From CAZLMW01 sp964560875 (GTDB taxonomy: Bacteria; Myxococcota_A; UBA9042): 38,589 nucleotides of DNA. Numbering within the stretch: the first letter of the stretch is position 1; the number at the start of each line of letters is the position of its first letter. Location: contig CAZLMW010000075.1 in NCBI GenBank assembly GCA_964560875.1, positions 1 through 38,589 of the forward strand, given 5' to 3'. A program made the translations under genes and the position numbers. Of this stretch, positions 7,975-15,597 are shown piece after piece. A model generated the notes under the pieces. That model was not told the DNA's origin, searched no databases, and worked only from the letters and a program-made list of their open reading frames with translations.

Positions 7975-8730
7975 TTAGATGTTCGCCGTGTAGGGGAAGC
8001 GGAAATGAAGACGGACGTAGAGCTGGCCCATGGCCCAGATGCTTCGCGCGCGTGTGGCGGCGTCAAAGCCGACCTCGAAGAAGCCACCACCGACGACCTG
8101 CGGCACGTAGAGTTGCCCCGCGTAGCCGAGGGACACGAGGAAAGAACGTGTGATCGGGATTTCAACGTCGAGCGCGAGGTCGAGGCCGGGGCGGAGGAAG
8201 AACGTCGTCTGGGGCAATCGGGCGCCGTGGGCCAGCGCGGCGGTGACGAGCAACCCGGCTGAGAGGGTCACGCGCGGCTGCCGTTTGTTCAGCGTCATGC
8301 CCAGCGAGTAGGGCCGCCAGGTGACGCCGTACATGCCGACGCCGCCGAGGTCAGGCGAGATGAAGAGCGCATCGGGGATGAAGATCGACGGCCCGTAGCG
8401 GACCTGGTCCATGCGCTTGGCGCGGTTGCGGTAGGCCCTCGGCACGCGGTTGATGTTCTCGCGGATGATCTTGTTGCTGAGGATCGCCGCGACCTCGATC
8501 TTCAGGCCCAGGTGCGTTCCGGGGCCGGCGCCGAACACCGAGTCGTTGGCGAAGAGCGGACCGGGACCGTGGTACAAAGCGGGGCCGATGCCGACGTCGA
8601 CGGGTACGGTGACCCGCTTGGCGGACGCGACGGACGCGACGCCGAGGACCGCGACCGCTACAAACGCCGCAACGACCCGCGGACGATTTGCCGCGACACG
8701 CCACTTCCTGTCTTGCTGATGACCGAGCAT
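7975..8730 (-). CDS. exported protein, probable outer-membrane beta-barrel
   Basis: A 251-residue protein with a clear signal peptide: basic start, hydrophobic core AAFVAVAVLGVASVASA, cleavage after ASA near residue 38. The mature part has alternating hydrophobic and aromatic patterns (PRVTLSAGLLVTAAL, RSFLVSLGYAGQLYVP) and a C-terminus with closely spaced aromatic residues, RLHFRFPYTANI, typical of barrel strands. The family is not recognised. The ATG at 8730 has a strong ribosome site, GGGGAGGG, just upstream. This start lies 12 bases inside the opposing gene's chosen start, an unusual head-to-head overlap. It is followed by the FAD enzyme after one base. Confidence 0.75.
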   Translation of the reverse strand: MLGHQQDRKWRVAANRPRVVAAFVAVAVLGVASVASAKRVTVPVDVGIGPALYHGPGPLFANDSVFGAGPGTHLGLKIEVAAILSNKIIRENINRVPRAYRNRAKRMDQVRYGPSIFIPDALFISPDLGGVGMYGVTWRPYSLGMTLNKRQPRVTLSAGLLVTAALAHGARLPQTTFFLRPGLDLALDVEIPITRSFLVSLGYAGQLYVPQVVGGGFFEVGFDAATRARSIWAMGQLYVRLHFRFPYTANI

Positions 8731-10674
8731 CCCGCCCTCCCCGCCCACGGAAGCATTGGAGGCCCGTCTGCGCGCAGTCAAGGCGACGGTCGGCCGGGAA
8801 GCTGGGCGTGGGTGCTTGTCGCGATCGCGTGGATGTTGCGCGCAACCGGATGGTTGGTTCGGGACTGGGCGCCAAACTCGTTGGCGGATACCGGCGCCGC
8901 GGCGCTCGGGATCGGGAGCGATGCGGTCGGCTTGCTGGGCCTGGCCATGGTCGCGCGCGCTGAGCGGAAAGCCGTGCGGATCGGGGCACGCGTCCTTATT
9001 GCCTCCGCGTTCTGCGTGCGTGTCGCCGATCTCGCGCATGTGTATGTCGAAAAGGCCCACTTCACCGTCGCGACCTGGTTGTACGCCGACCTGTCGATGT
9101 GGCGCGTGATGGTCGAGGCAGGGCTGCCGGTCGTCGCTTTCGTCGGCCTCGGGTTCGCGTGGTTTGGCTGGCGTGCATCGGGTTTGGAAGCGAGACGACG
9201 CGCGCCGATCCAGCCCGTCATCCCCGCGATCGTGGTTGCGCTGCTCGGCGTCGTGCACTTCGCCGCTTATCTGCACCCCTTGCACGCGGGAATCGTCCCC
9301 GAGATCAACGCGATTCGAACGTTCGCGGCATTTCACGGCCTTCGCCCCCCGCCTTCCACCACCGAGCTGACGCTCGAGGACCGCCGAACGTGTGCCCGCG
9401 CGGGATTGCTGGCCGATCCGGAACCAAACCCCGCGGCGCGCCTTCCCGGCATCCCGACCGCGACGGATGCCCGCCACGTTGTCATCGTCTTCGTCGAATC
9501 ACTGACCGCCGGCTTCACGTCGCTTCATCGCGGACACGGACACCATCACGGCGCCGCCGAACACGAGGAAGAAAGAGACGAAAAAGCAGAAGAACACGAA
9601 GAGGACGAAGAAGAAGAAGCCCCGGACCGCACGCCCGAGCTCGCCAAGATCGCCGCCAAATCGCTGCATGTCCGGGGCTACACGACCCAGGCCAGGCCGA
9701 CCCACAACGCGCTGGTCGCAAGCCTGTGCGGGCAATTCCCGGGCTCGTGGCCGTTTGACGCCGACGCTGGACGGTCGCCCCCGCAGACCACGTGCTTGCC
9801 TGCGATCCTCGCCGCCAAACGCGCCATGCAGACGACCTTCATTCACGCCAGCCCCAATCGGTTCACAGCGACCGGGCGAACGATGCGCGCATTTGGGTTC
9901 AAACACGTCGTCGACGGCGGCGCGCTCTTCGATGAGCTCAAGGCTGCGGGTGCGGGGCCGGTCCACCTGGGTCCCCTCGGGCTGCACGACGCCGCGTTAT
10001 ACGACCGGGCGATCCGAACCGTGCAGGACGCCGACGCGAAGGGGCAGGGCGCATTCGTGACGGTGGTGACCGGCGATACCCACTTTCCGACGCAACGCCC
10101 CGGTGACTGTTCGATCGCGGCCGATGCACGCCTTTCCGGACCCGCGGCAGACATCGACCGGGCGATCCGGTGCAGCGACGCCGCGCTCGGAGCGTTCGTG
10201 CGCGGGTTGAACACGCGCGGGTTGTTGAAAAAGACGCTGCTCGTCATCACGGCCGACCACCCGATGCCCAACGTCCCCGGCCGCAATGCGCTGCTGCCCG
10301 AACACGACCGAGGCTTCTTCGCCGAGCTCCCGTTGGTCATCTCGCTGCCCGAACAAGCGACCGGTGTGCTCGCTGTCGAAGCCGGCCAGACCAGCCTTCC
10401 GGACACGATTGTCGACCTTCTCGGGCTCGCCACCGACGGGACCGTGTTCGCCGGCCGCTCCCTGTTGCGGCAACCCCGCCCCGATGCGCACGGTTTGTTC
10501 GCGTTCACGGACCATCGGATCGCCGTCGTCGACCACGGCAAGGAGCACATTCGTCCACTCGCGGAGATGCGCGCCTTGTGCAGCGACGAGCGGGCCGCAG
10601 ACACCTCGTTTTGCGCCCTCGTGCGTTGCATCAATCACATCGACGGCTACTGGTTTGGGCGCCACCCGCTGTAA
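8719..10674 (+). CDS. LtaS-like membrane phosphatase/transferase (alkaline phosphatase superfamily)
   Basis: A 651-residue membrane protein. About five hydrophobic segments fill residues 30-195 and a sulfatase-type extracytoplasmic domain follows. Likely metal and catalytic residues are E260 in VFVESLTAG, T328 in RPTHNAL as the nucleophile, and D513-H514 in VITADHPMP, the order seen in lipoteichoic acid synthase and phosphoethanolamine transferase relatives. The substrate is unknown; in a Gram-negative, a phospholipid head-group or glycan is more likely than lipoteichoic acid. Residues 270-302 form a His- then Glu-rich insertion between the first metal residue and the nucleophile. The ATG at 8719 has no good ribosome site and overlaps the divergent gene; GTG at 8812 would remove the overlap and keep all membrane segments. 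Confidence 0.82.
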   Translation: MTEHPALPAHGSIGGPSARSQGDGRPGSWAWVLVAIAWMLRATGWLVRDWAPNSLADTGAAALGIGSDAVGLLGLAMVARAERKAVRIGARVLIASAFCVRVADLAHVYVEKAHFTVATWLYADLSMWRVMVEAGLPVVAFVGLGFAWFGWRASGLEARRRAPIQPVIPAIVVALLGVVHFAAYLHPLHAGIVPEINAIRTFAAFHGLRPPPSTTELTLEDRRTCARAGLLADPEPNPAARLPGIPTATDARHVVIVFVESLTAGFTSLHRGHGHHHGAAEHEEERDEKAEEHEEDEEEEAPDRTPELAKIAAKSLHVRGYTTQARPTHNALVASLCGQFPGSWPFDADAGRSPPQTTCLPAILAAKRAMQTTFIHASPNRFTATGRTMRAFGFKHVVDGGALFDELKAAGAGPVHLGPLGLHDAALYDRAIRTVQDADAKGQGAFVTVVTGDTHFPTQRPGDCSIAADARLSGPAADIDRAIRCSDAALGAFVRGLNTRGLLKKTLLVITADHPMPNVPGRNALLPEHDRGFFAELPLVISLPEQATGVLAVEAGQTSLPDTIVDLLGLATDGTVFAGRSLLRQPRPDAHGLFAFTDHRIAVVDHGKEHIRPLAEMRALCSDERAADTSFCALVRCINHIDGYWFGRHPL

Positions 10675-10759
10675 TTCTTCATCGCAAACTCCGCCAAGGT
10701 GGCCGCGGTCTGTGGCACACTCCGCGCGCTGAAAAAAAGACGGGCTATGGAGGCCTCAT

Positions 10760-12151
10760 ATGCGCACAACGGCACTTGTCTTCTTCCTCTCCGTCACCCT
10801 TTCAGCATGCGTTGCCGGCACCGGGACAGGCGGCGGCACGTTCTCCGGCGACGGCAGCGGCAGCAGCGGGGGCAGCGGCAGCAGCGGGGGCAGCGTCGAC
10901 GGTGGCGCGACCGACGGCGCGGCGAGCAGTGGCGGGTCCAGCACGAGCGGCGCCTCGAGTTCCAGCGGCGGCTCCAGCACCAGCAGCGGCGCATCCAGCA
11001 CCGGCAGCTCCGGCTCCAGCACAAGCAGCGGCGCATCCAGCACGAGCAGCGGCGCATCCAGCACCAGCAGCGGCGCATCCAGCACCAGCAGCGGCGCATC
11101 CAGCACCAGCAGCTCCGGCTCCAGCACAAGCAGCGGCGCATCCAGCGGCGGTTCGAGCACAAGCAGCTCGGGTTCCAGCAGCGGCTCCAGCACAAGCAGC
11201 TCGGGTTCCAGCAGCGGCGTCACCGGCCCGGCTGTCGACCCGAAATGCCTCGACGGCAAGTACAAGGAGGCGCTGCCGCCCAGCAAGGCGAACATCGACA
11301 GCTTCTTCTCGGGCTACTCGCCCGCCGGCTACATGACGTTCATCAACGGCGTGCTCAAGGCGCGCTACCCGTTTGGCGGCAAGCTCGTCTCGCAGGCGCC
11401 CAAACACATCAACAACGGCAAGACCTGCGTCGACACATTCCTGCCCGTTTCGTTCCGGTCTTCGGCGAGCATGGTGATGAAGCGGATGGGCGTCCTGGTG
11501 CACGAATGCGGCCACTTCTACGACACGATGGTCCAGCCCAAGCGCCTCGCCATCGCCGAAGGGCTGACGTTGACCTGCAGCTCGGCCTGCGGCTCCGACA
11601 ACAAGCTGCCGTTCTGCCCGAAAAACGGCAAAGAGACCTTCCCGCGCAGCCTGATCACCAAGGACCAGTGGTCGGCCAAACACAAACCGTGCCCGACCCT
11701 GCAATCCAAGGGCTGCGACACGTACGCGTACATCTATCTCAACGGCGATGCGGACAACGGCAACTTCGAGAGCGGGGACCAGGGCTTCGACCTGCTGATG
11801 GAAGAGGCGGTGCAGTACGTGCATTCGCTCGCCACCGGCTACGCGTTCAAGGACAAGAAGGGCGGCTTCGGCTCGTCGAGCAGCGACCGCGACGGCATCC
11901 TGACGTTCCTCTGGTACATGCAGCGTTACCTGCACATGGCGCGCACCAAGCATCCCAAGGTGCACAAGCGCATCCTCGGCGACGCGTGCTGGCGGCAAGC
12001 GATCCTGAATGTGTGGGGTCGGGCGTGGCTGTTCCTCAACGCAACCGAGAACATGGGGCTGGGCATCCAGGACGCCAAGCTGAAGCCCTTCGTGATGGAT
12101 CCGGTGCTGCTCAACGAGATCAAGCTGGTTCGCACAGCGCACGGATGCTGA
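10760..12151 (+). CDS. Ser-rich lipoprotein with HExxH metalloprotease-like domain
   Basis: A 463-residue predicted lipoprotein with lipobox LSAC (C17). Residues about 30-155 are a Ser/Gly/Thr linker made of SSTSSGA-type units. The C-terminal domain has several cysteines and the motif VLVHECGHFYDT, an HExxH zinc site at H248-E249-C-G-H252. A possible third ligand is E348 or E349 in LLMEEAVQYVHS. This fits a gluzincin-like protease displayed on a flexible stalk, but the family is not recognised and activity is an inference. The ATG is supported by GGAGG about seven bases upstream. The gene follows the LtaS-like gene by 85 bases and may have its own promoter. A weak terminator candidate lies at 12283-12301. 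Confidence 0.82.
   Translation: MRTTALVFFLSVTLSACVAGTGTGGGTFSGDGSGSSGGSGSSGGSVDGGATDGAASSGGSSTSGASSSSGGSSTSSGASSTGSSGSSTSSGASSTSSGASSTSSGASSTSSGASSTSSSGSSTSSGASSGGSSTSSSGSSSGSSTSSSGSSSGVTGPAVDPKCLDGKYKEALPPSKANIDSFFSGYSPAGYMTFINGVLKARYPFGGKLVSQAPKHINNGKTCVDTFLPVSFRSSASMVMKRMGVLVHECGHFYDTMVQPKRLAIAEGLTLTCSSACGSDNKLPFCPKNGKETFPRSLITKDQWSAKHKPCPTLQSKGCDTYAYIYLNGDADNGNFESGDQGFDLLMEEAVQYVHSLATGYAFKDKKGGFGSSSSDRDGILTFLWYMQRYLHMARTKHPKVHKRILGDACWRQAILNVWGRAWLFLNATENMGLGIQDAKLKPFVMDPVLLNEIKLVRTAHGC
11024..11107 (+). repeat. four tandem 21-bp units inside the Ser-rich linker
   Basis: Four near-identical 21-bp units coding SSGASST follow one another, differing by single bases. More degenerate copies extend on both sides from about 10980 to 11140. 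Such in-frame arrays can change length by slippage without breaking the gene. Confidence 0.8.
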
Positions 12152-12282
12152 TCCACGGATCGGTCGGTCGGCGTGTGCAAGCGGGGGTGCCGATGCGCCG
12201 GGGGGCCGCTAAACCATGCCGTCGAAACGCAGGCGCTCGACGCCAACGACGCCGAGTCGGGCACCCGATTTGCTTGATTTGT

Positions 12283-12301
12283 CGGGACTTGTCCCGCTTT
12301 T
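12283..12301 (+). terminator. weak rho-independent terminator candidate
   Basis: Arms CGGGAC and GTCCCG with TT between them, best folded as a 5-bp stem with loop CTTG, followed by C and four T residues. It lies 132 bases after the metalloprotease-like gene. The short stem and short T-run make it uncertain. Confidence 0.35.
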
Positions 12302-12363
12302 CGGGCTGCTTTTGCGGCGACGCGCACCGGGGCGCCTGCTTCAATGACGCGGCCGGCTCCGCG

Positions 12364-12393
12364 AACGTGATCGGCAAAACCGTAGGTGTCCGG
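12364..12393 (+). repeat. 30-bp direct repeat, first copy
   Basis: Identical to 12480-12509 except for one base (T instead of A). It contains the block GATCGGCAAAACCGTAGG. The copies start 116 bases apart, upstream of tag. Confidence 0.8.
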
Positions 12394-12479
12394 CAAGGCG
12401 GCCACGCGAAGCTGGCCAGGCCGCGCAGCACAGCTTGCTGTGCGAAGAACCCAAAGACGAAAACCGGACAGCACAGCCA

Positions 12480-12509
12480 AACGTGATCGGCAAAACCGTA
12501 GGAGTCCGG
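12480..12509 (+). repeat. 30-bp direct repeat, second copy
   Basis: Second copy of the repeat at 12364-12393, ending about 50 bases before the tag start codon. It could be a regulatory binding site or part of an interspersed element; the sequence alone does not decide. Confidence 0.8.
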
Positions 12510-12560
12510 TTTCACCGATAACGTTTCTCAAGACCACCCAATCCCGGCTACGCTTGCCGC

Positions 12561-13235
12561 ATGAGCCGACCAGCACCGAACGAGCCTGCGGTGCCTGCCG
12601 AGCCGCTCCCTGATGGACTGATCCTCGGTGACGACGCAAGGGTGCGGTGCTTTTGGGCCGGCGCTGCGCCCGGGTTTGCCCGCTACCACGACACCGAGTG
12701 GGGCTTTCCCGTCGACGACGACCACAAGCTGTTTGAGAAGATCTGCCTCGAAGGATTTCAGTCGGGCCTGTCGTGGCGCACGATCTTCGACAAGCGGCCG
12801 GCTTTCCGCGAGGTCTTCCTCGACTTCGAGTTCGAGAAGGTCGCCGGTTTTGGCGATGACGATGTCGCGCGGTTGCTCACAGACGCCCGGATCGTGCGGC
12901 ATCGGGGCAAGATTACGGCGACGATCAACAACGCCCGGCGCGCGTGCGAAATGGTGGACAAACACGGGTCGCTGGGTGCGTTCATCTGGCGCTACGAGAC
13001 CGCTTCCGAGGGCCGACCGGACACGATGACGCGCGAGGCGTTGATGGCCGTCTCCAAGACCGACGATTCGGCCCGGCTCGCCAAGGATCTCAAGAAGCTG
13101 GGCTGGCGTTTCTTCGGCCCGACGACCGCCTACGCGTTCATGCAGGCGATGGGCCTCGTCAACGACCACCTCGAAGGCTGCTACGTCCGACATGCCTGCG
13201 AGCGAGCGCGAACCGCGTTTGTGCGACCTCGGTAA
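12561..13235 (+). CDS. tag: DNA-3-methyladenine glycosylase I
   Basis: A 224-residue Tag enzyme, which removes 3-methyladenine from alkylated DNA to start base-excision repair in the cytoplasm. All four zinc-snap ligands of the family are present: C30 (RCFW), H43 (YHDTEWG), H203 and C207 (NDHLEGC). The conserved glutamate of the base pocket is E64 in CLEGFQSGLSW. About 25 N-terminal residues precede the usual family start (E. coli Tag begins close to the first zinc cysteine); the ATG at 12561 is the first in frame, so the true start could be later. It stands alone between intergenic regions, without an obvious SOS or Ada-type operator. Confidence 0.94.
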   Translation: MSRPAPNEPAVPAEPLPDGLILGDDARVRCFWAGAAPGFARYHDTEWGFPVDDDHKLFEKICLEGFQSGLSWRTIFDKRPAFREVFLDFEFEKVAGFGDDDVARLLTDARIVRHRGKITATINNARRACEMVDKHGSLGAFIWRYETASEGRPDTMTREALMAVSKTDDSARLAKDLKKLGWRFFGPTTAYAFMQAMGLVNDHLEGCYVRHACERARTAFVRPR

Positions 13236-13608
13236 CAGCCGTGATGGTCTGGATGATGCTCAAGGCCGGCTACAGCGAGCGCCGCATTCGCAACGTCATG
13301 GGGGCGACATCGTTCGTGTGCTGAGCGCCGTGTTGCCCGGCTGTTTGGATCGCCCCCTCTGAGCCTGCGGCCCATCTCCCCCTGCGTTGGCCTGCGTTGG
13401 CAGGTTGAGAAATGACCCATACCGATCCTGCGAGGCGCCCTTTTTCAACAGCCTCCGTTGGCGAGTGGAGAGAACGAAATCAGAACCCGCCAAGGCAGCG
13501 GTTCATGGTCTTGGTCTCAGGGTCGTGATGGTCCGCCTGGACGGCCGAATGCAAACTCCGGCGGCTCACCGTGCCGGCCGCTGGCGGCGCGAGCCGGTCG
13601 ACAGGAGC
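13236..13608. other. intergenic region with REP-like palindrome
   Basis: No gene is supported here between the convergent tag and the small minus-strand gene. It contains a REP-like element (13355-13410) that recurs at 28797-28842 and a degenerate third fragment near 13450-13470 (CCGTTGGCGAGTGGAGAG). Short open frames here are Arg-rich and lack ribosome sites. Confidence 0.6.
13355..13410 (+). repeat. REP-like intergenic palindrome, copy 1
   Basis: The first 36 bases match 28797-28832 with one mismatch. Inverted arms TCTCCCCCTGC (13375-13385) and GCAGGTTGAGA (13400-13410) can form a hairpin. Here the loop is longer because a 10-base block, CCTGCGTTGG, is duplicated in tandem at 13381-13400. 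Confidence 0.8.
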
Positions 13609-14082
13609 TCATATGCTGGCGTTGTCGTCGCGCCAATAGCTCTCCAAAGCGGCCGTCATCATCTCCTCTCGGTGACCGCGCACCTGACTTTGAAGCACCT
13701 GCTCTACCGCGGCGCGCTGGGTGGCGCTGAGTCCACGCACCCTGCGGCTGAATGTCCGCAATTGCAGCGGATTCGTCTTTCGGGTGAGCACCGCAGCGAC
13801 GGTGTACTGAACCTCGCCGTACCCCTCGTTGTCGACCAGGTACAGCAGGTAAGCAGGCAGCAGCTGCGCGAACGCGCGGTCGCCCAGGTAGATGATGGCC
13901 GACGCGTGACGCTCCAGCACATGCTTGTCCAGCGAGTCCCAGGTGCGGTCCCTGACCGCCGTCTCGAACAGGGCGCTGTCGTCGTAGGCCTCCCACGCTC
14001 CCTGCAGGTCGGTCAAAACGCGCTGGGTGATAGGCCGGGGTGGAAACGCCGCGCGGAGCACCGAACGGAGGTCATTGGACAT
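13609..14082 (-). CDS. small protein of unknown function (possibly DUF6714-like)
   Basis: A 157-residue soluble protein with no signal peptide. It has a proline-rich N-terminus (AAFPPRPITQRVL) followed by mainly helical sequence with conserved-looking aromatic positions (LLPAYLLYLVDNEGYGE). It loosely resembles the small uncharacterised DUF6714 group, from memory only. The ATG at 14082 gives a well-behaved frame with strong third-position GC, which is the main evidence that it is coding. It lies 110 bases downstream of another unrecognised gene on the same strand, so the two may be co-transcribed. No function is claimed. Confidence 0.65.
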   Translation of the reverse strand: MSNDLRSVLRAAFPPRPITQRVLTDLQGAWEAYDDSALFETAVRDRTWDSLDKHVLERHASAIIYLGDRAFAQLLPAYLLYLVDNEGYGEVQYTVAAVLTRKTNPLQLRTFSRRVRGLSATQRAAVEQVLQSQVRGHREEMMTAALESYWRDDNASI

Positions 14083-14192
14083 GAAGGAACATCACCGTCG
14101 CAGCGCGGATGGCGCAGTCGAATGGCAGGAGCTGTCGACGTGACGCGCTCGACCATCGGCGCGACAGGTAATCGGCGCGGCGGCAGTGTCGA

Positions 14193-15020
14193 TCACCTTG
14201 GCCGACGCTTCCAGTTGAGCTTCTTCTCGCGGCCACCGGCGGACACCAGTCGGTACCGGGCGGCCCCGAAGTTGCCGAGGGTGTCACCCAATGCGGCGTC
14301 GTAGGCAGCGAACCTGGCGTCGGCTTTGGCAAAGGGCAAATAGAGCGATATCACGAGGGCGCCGTCGGGCACCGACGCGAAACCGTGGATGCCCGGCGCG
14401 AACCCTTCCGGCGACTCGTCCGGCCCTCGCGGGGACAACAGCGCGTTTCCGTCTGCAACCGTGAGGTCGGCCGCTAAAGACGGAAAGTGAAACCAGGCAC
14501 CAACTGTCGCGACGTCGGACTCGAAGACCTGGTCGGCGTTGCGACAAGCCAGGTCGAGCCCGGCCGCGCAGCGTGACTCGAAGTCGATATCTCCGGCGTC
14601 CGTCGACCACTCCAACCGGGCGAATGTCTGGGCGCCGCCGGCCTCGGGGCGCTCGAGATGGGCGTATGGATCGCCCCAAGCGGACAGCGCCGGCTCGATC
14701 GCCGGATGTGGATCGACGAGCCCGTCCGCCCACGCGGCCCGCAGCTGCGCCCACGGTCCTTGCGACGAGATCCGGGCGCGCAGTTTTTGAGTTATGTGCG
14801 CGCGGATGTGGAAATCGGCCTTGGCGTACCGTCGTGCCGTCGTGAACCGGCCGATGAGCTCCAATCCAGCGGCATACGCGCGGTCGGGCTTGCGGCCGCG
14901 CAGCTTCAGACCACCGTATGGGGCGTGCCAGGCGATGACGGGACTGCGCGTTGCCAGTGGACGCTCCGACTTCTGACAGGTGGCTCGGCGCAGCGGGCGC
15001 GACCGTTCGACGAGACGCAC
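14193..15020 (-). CDS. hypothetical protein, start uncertain
   Basis: About 275 residues of good-quality coding sequence (third-position GC, balanced composition) from around WHAPYGGLKLRGRKPDRAY to the stop. I do not recognise a family. There is no in-frame ATG except far upstream in Arg-rich, unlikely sequence, so I placed the start at GTG 15020; any start between about 14960 and 15020 would keep the body. No signal peptide or membrane segment is visible. The central part is rich in Trp/Phe and acidic residues and the C-terminus is basic (REKKLNWKRRPR). It precedes the small gene at 13609-14082 on the same strand. Confidence 0.6.
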   Translation of the reverse strand: MRLVERSRPLRRATCQKSERPLATRSPVIAWHAPYGGLKLRGRKPDRAYAAGLELIGRFTTARRYAKADFHIRAHITQKLRARISSQGPWAQLRAAWADGLVDPHPAIEPALSAWGDPYAHLERPEAGGAQTFARLEWSTDAGDIDFESRCAAGLDLACRNADQVFESDVATVGAWFHFPSLAADLTVADGNALLSPRGPDESPEGFAPGIHGFASVPDGALVISLYLPFAKADARFAAYDAALGDTLGNFGAARYRLVSAGGREKKLNWKRRPR

Positions 15021-15597
15021 GATCGCACCGACCCGCGTGTGACGCAACGGAAGAGCAGTGCAGGTGCGTGAAACGAAGTCGGTGTCGCTGGTGGTCAGGT
15101 CTGGGCGGCGCGATGACCGGGCCAACCGGCGGCGGCGACGCGTGCCAGAACGTTGGGTGGGTCGCCCTGGGCGGCGGCGTCTTGCTCGGGGGATCGCTCG
15201 CCGTCGGTTTACCTCGATGGATCGCCGGCGTACGGGACCGCCGCAGGGTGCGCGACATGTACCTGCGACCCCAACCAAGAGCGCCCGTCGGCGGCTACGG
15301 CCAGGGAGGCCAGTGTGCGGCGCTCGCCACGACGAACGGGTCGGGATCGCGCACGCCAGGGGGACGCGACGCGTATTTCCGGTCCCAACGCGCGCGGTCG
15401 GACGGCTTGGTGTGCCCGGAGCCGCTCGGGGTGTCGGGGTCAGCTTGCATATGGTGCCATCACAGGAGCTTGACCTTGCCTGCGCACTTCGTGGGTGCGG
15501 TGCGCGCGCACAGCCCGGCTGTGCTTCCCCGAATGGGGAGCTTCAGACTATAGTCAGCGCCCTCCCGCCGCGCTCCGGATAGGCACAGAGGCACCCG
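15021..15597. other. intergenic region without a confident gene
   Basis: This divergent interval separates the unknown minus-strand gene from the kinase. Open frames here are Arg/Gly-rich and none has a good ribosome site. A plus-strand stretch near 15145-15230 reads GWVALGGGVLLGGSLAV and would continue sensibly only after a frame change (YLDGSPAYGTAAGCATC), so a decayed secreted-protein gene is possible. A palindromic GACTATAGTC near 15546 may be part of the kinase promoter. Confidence 0.4.

Larger units (their letters stand above)
12152..12560. other. intergenic region with direct repeat and hairpins
   Basis: No gene is seen. It holds a weak terminator candidate (12283-12301), a 30-bp direct repeat (12364-12393 and 12480-12509) and, between the copies, an inverted repeat with arms GCACAGC and GCTGTGC separated by TT (about 12425-12440). 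The end of the interval must contain the promoter of tag, but I see no convincing one. Confidence 0.6.

Noticed and set aside
10713..10730. Sigma-54-like TGGCAC upstream of the Ser-rich lipoprotein gene
   Set aside because: The -24 TGGCAC is present but the -12 part reads GCGC rather than TTGC, and there is no enhancer-binding site visible.
10850..11222. Tandem 21-bp units considered as a CRISPR-like array
   Set aside because: Units are contiguous without spacers and lie in frame inside a protein-coding gene.
10802..12142. Minus-strand frame with Ala/Gly repeats (GAAAGAG type) opposite the Ser-rich lipoprotein
   Set aside because: The repeats are the complement of the Ser-coding array; the plus strand has a lipobox, ribosome site and HExxH.
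14951..15553. 200-codon plus-strand open frame before the kinase
   Set aside because: Arg/Gly-rich, no ribosome site, crosses the start of a better-supported minus-strand gene; at most a remnant in its middle.
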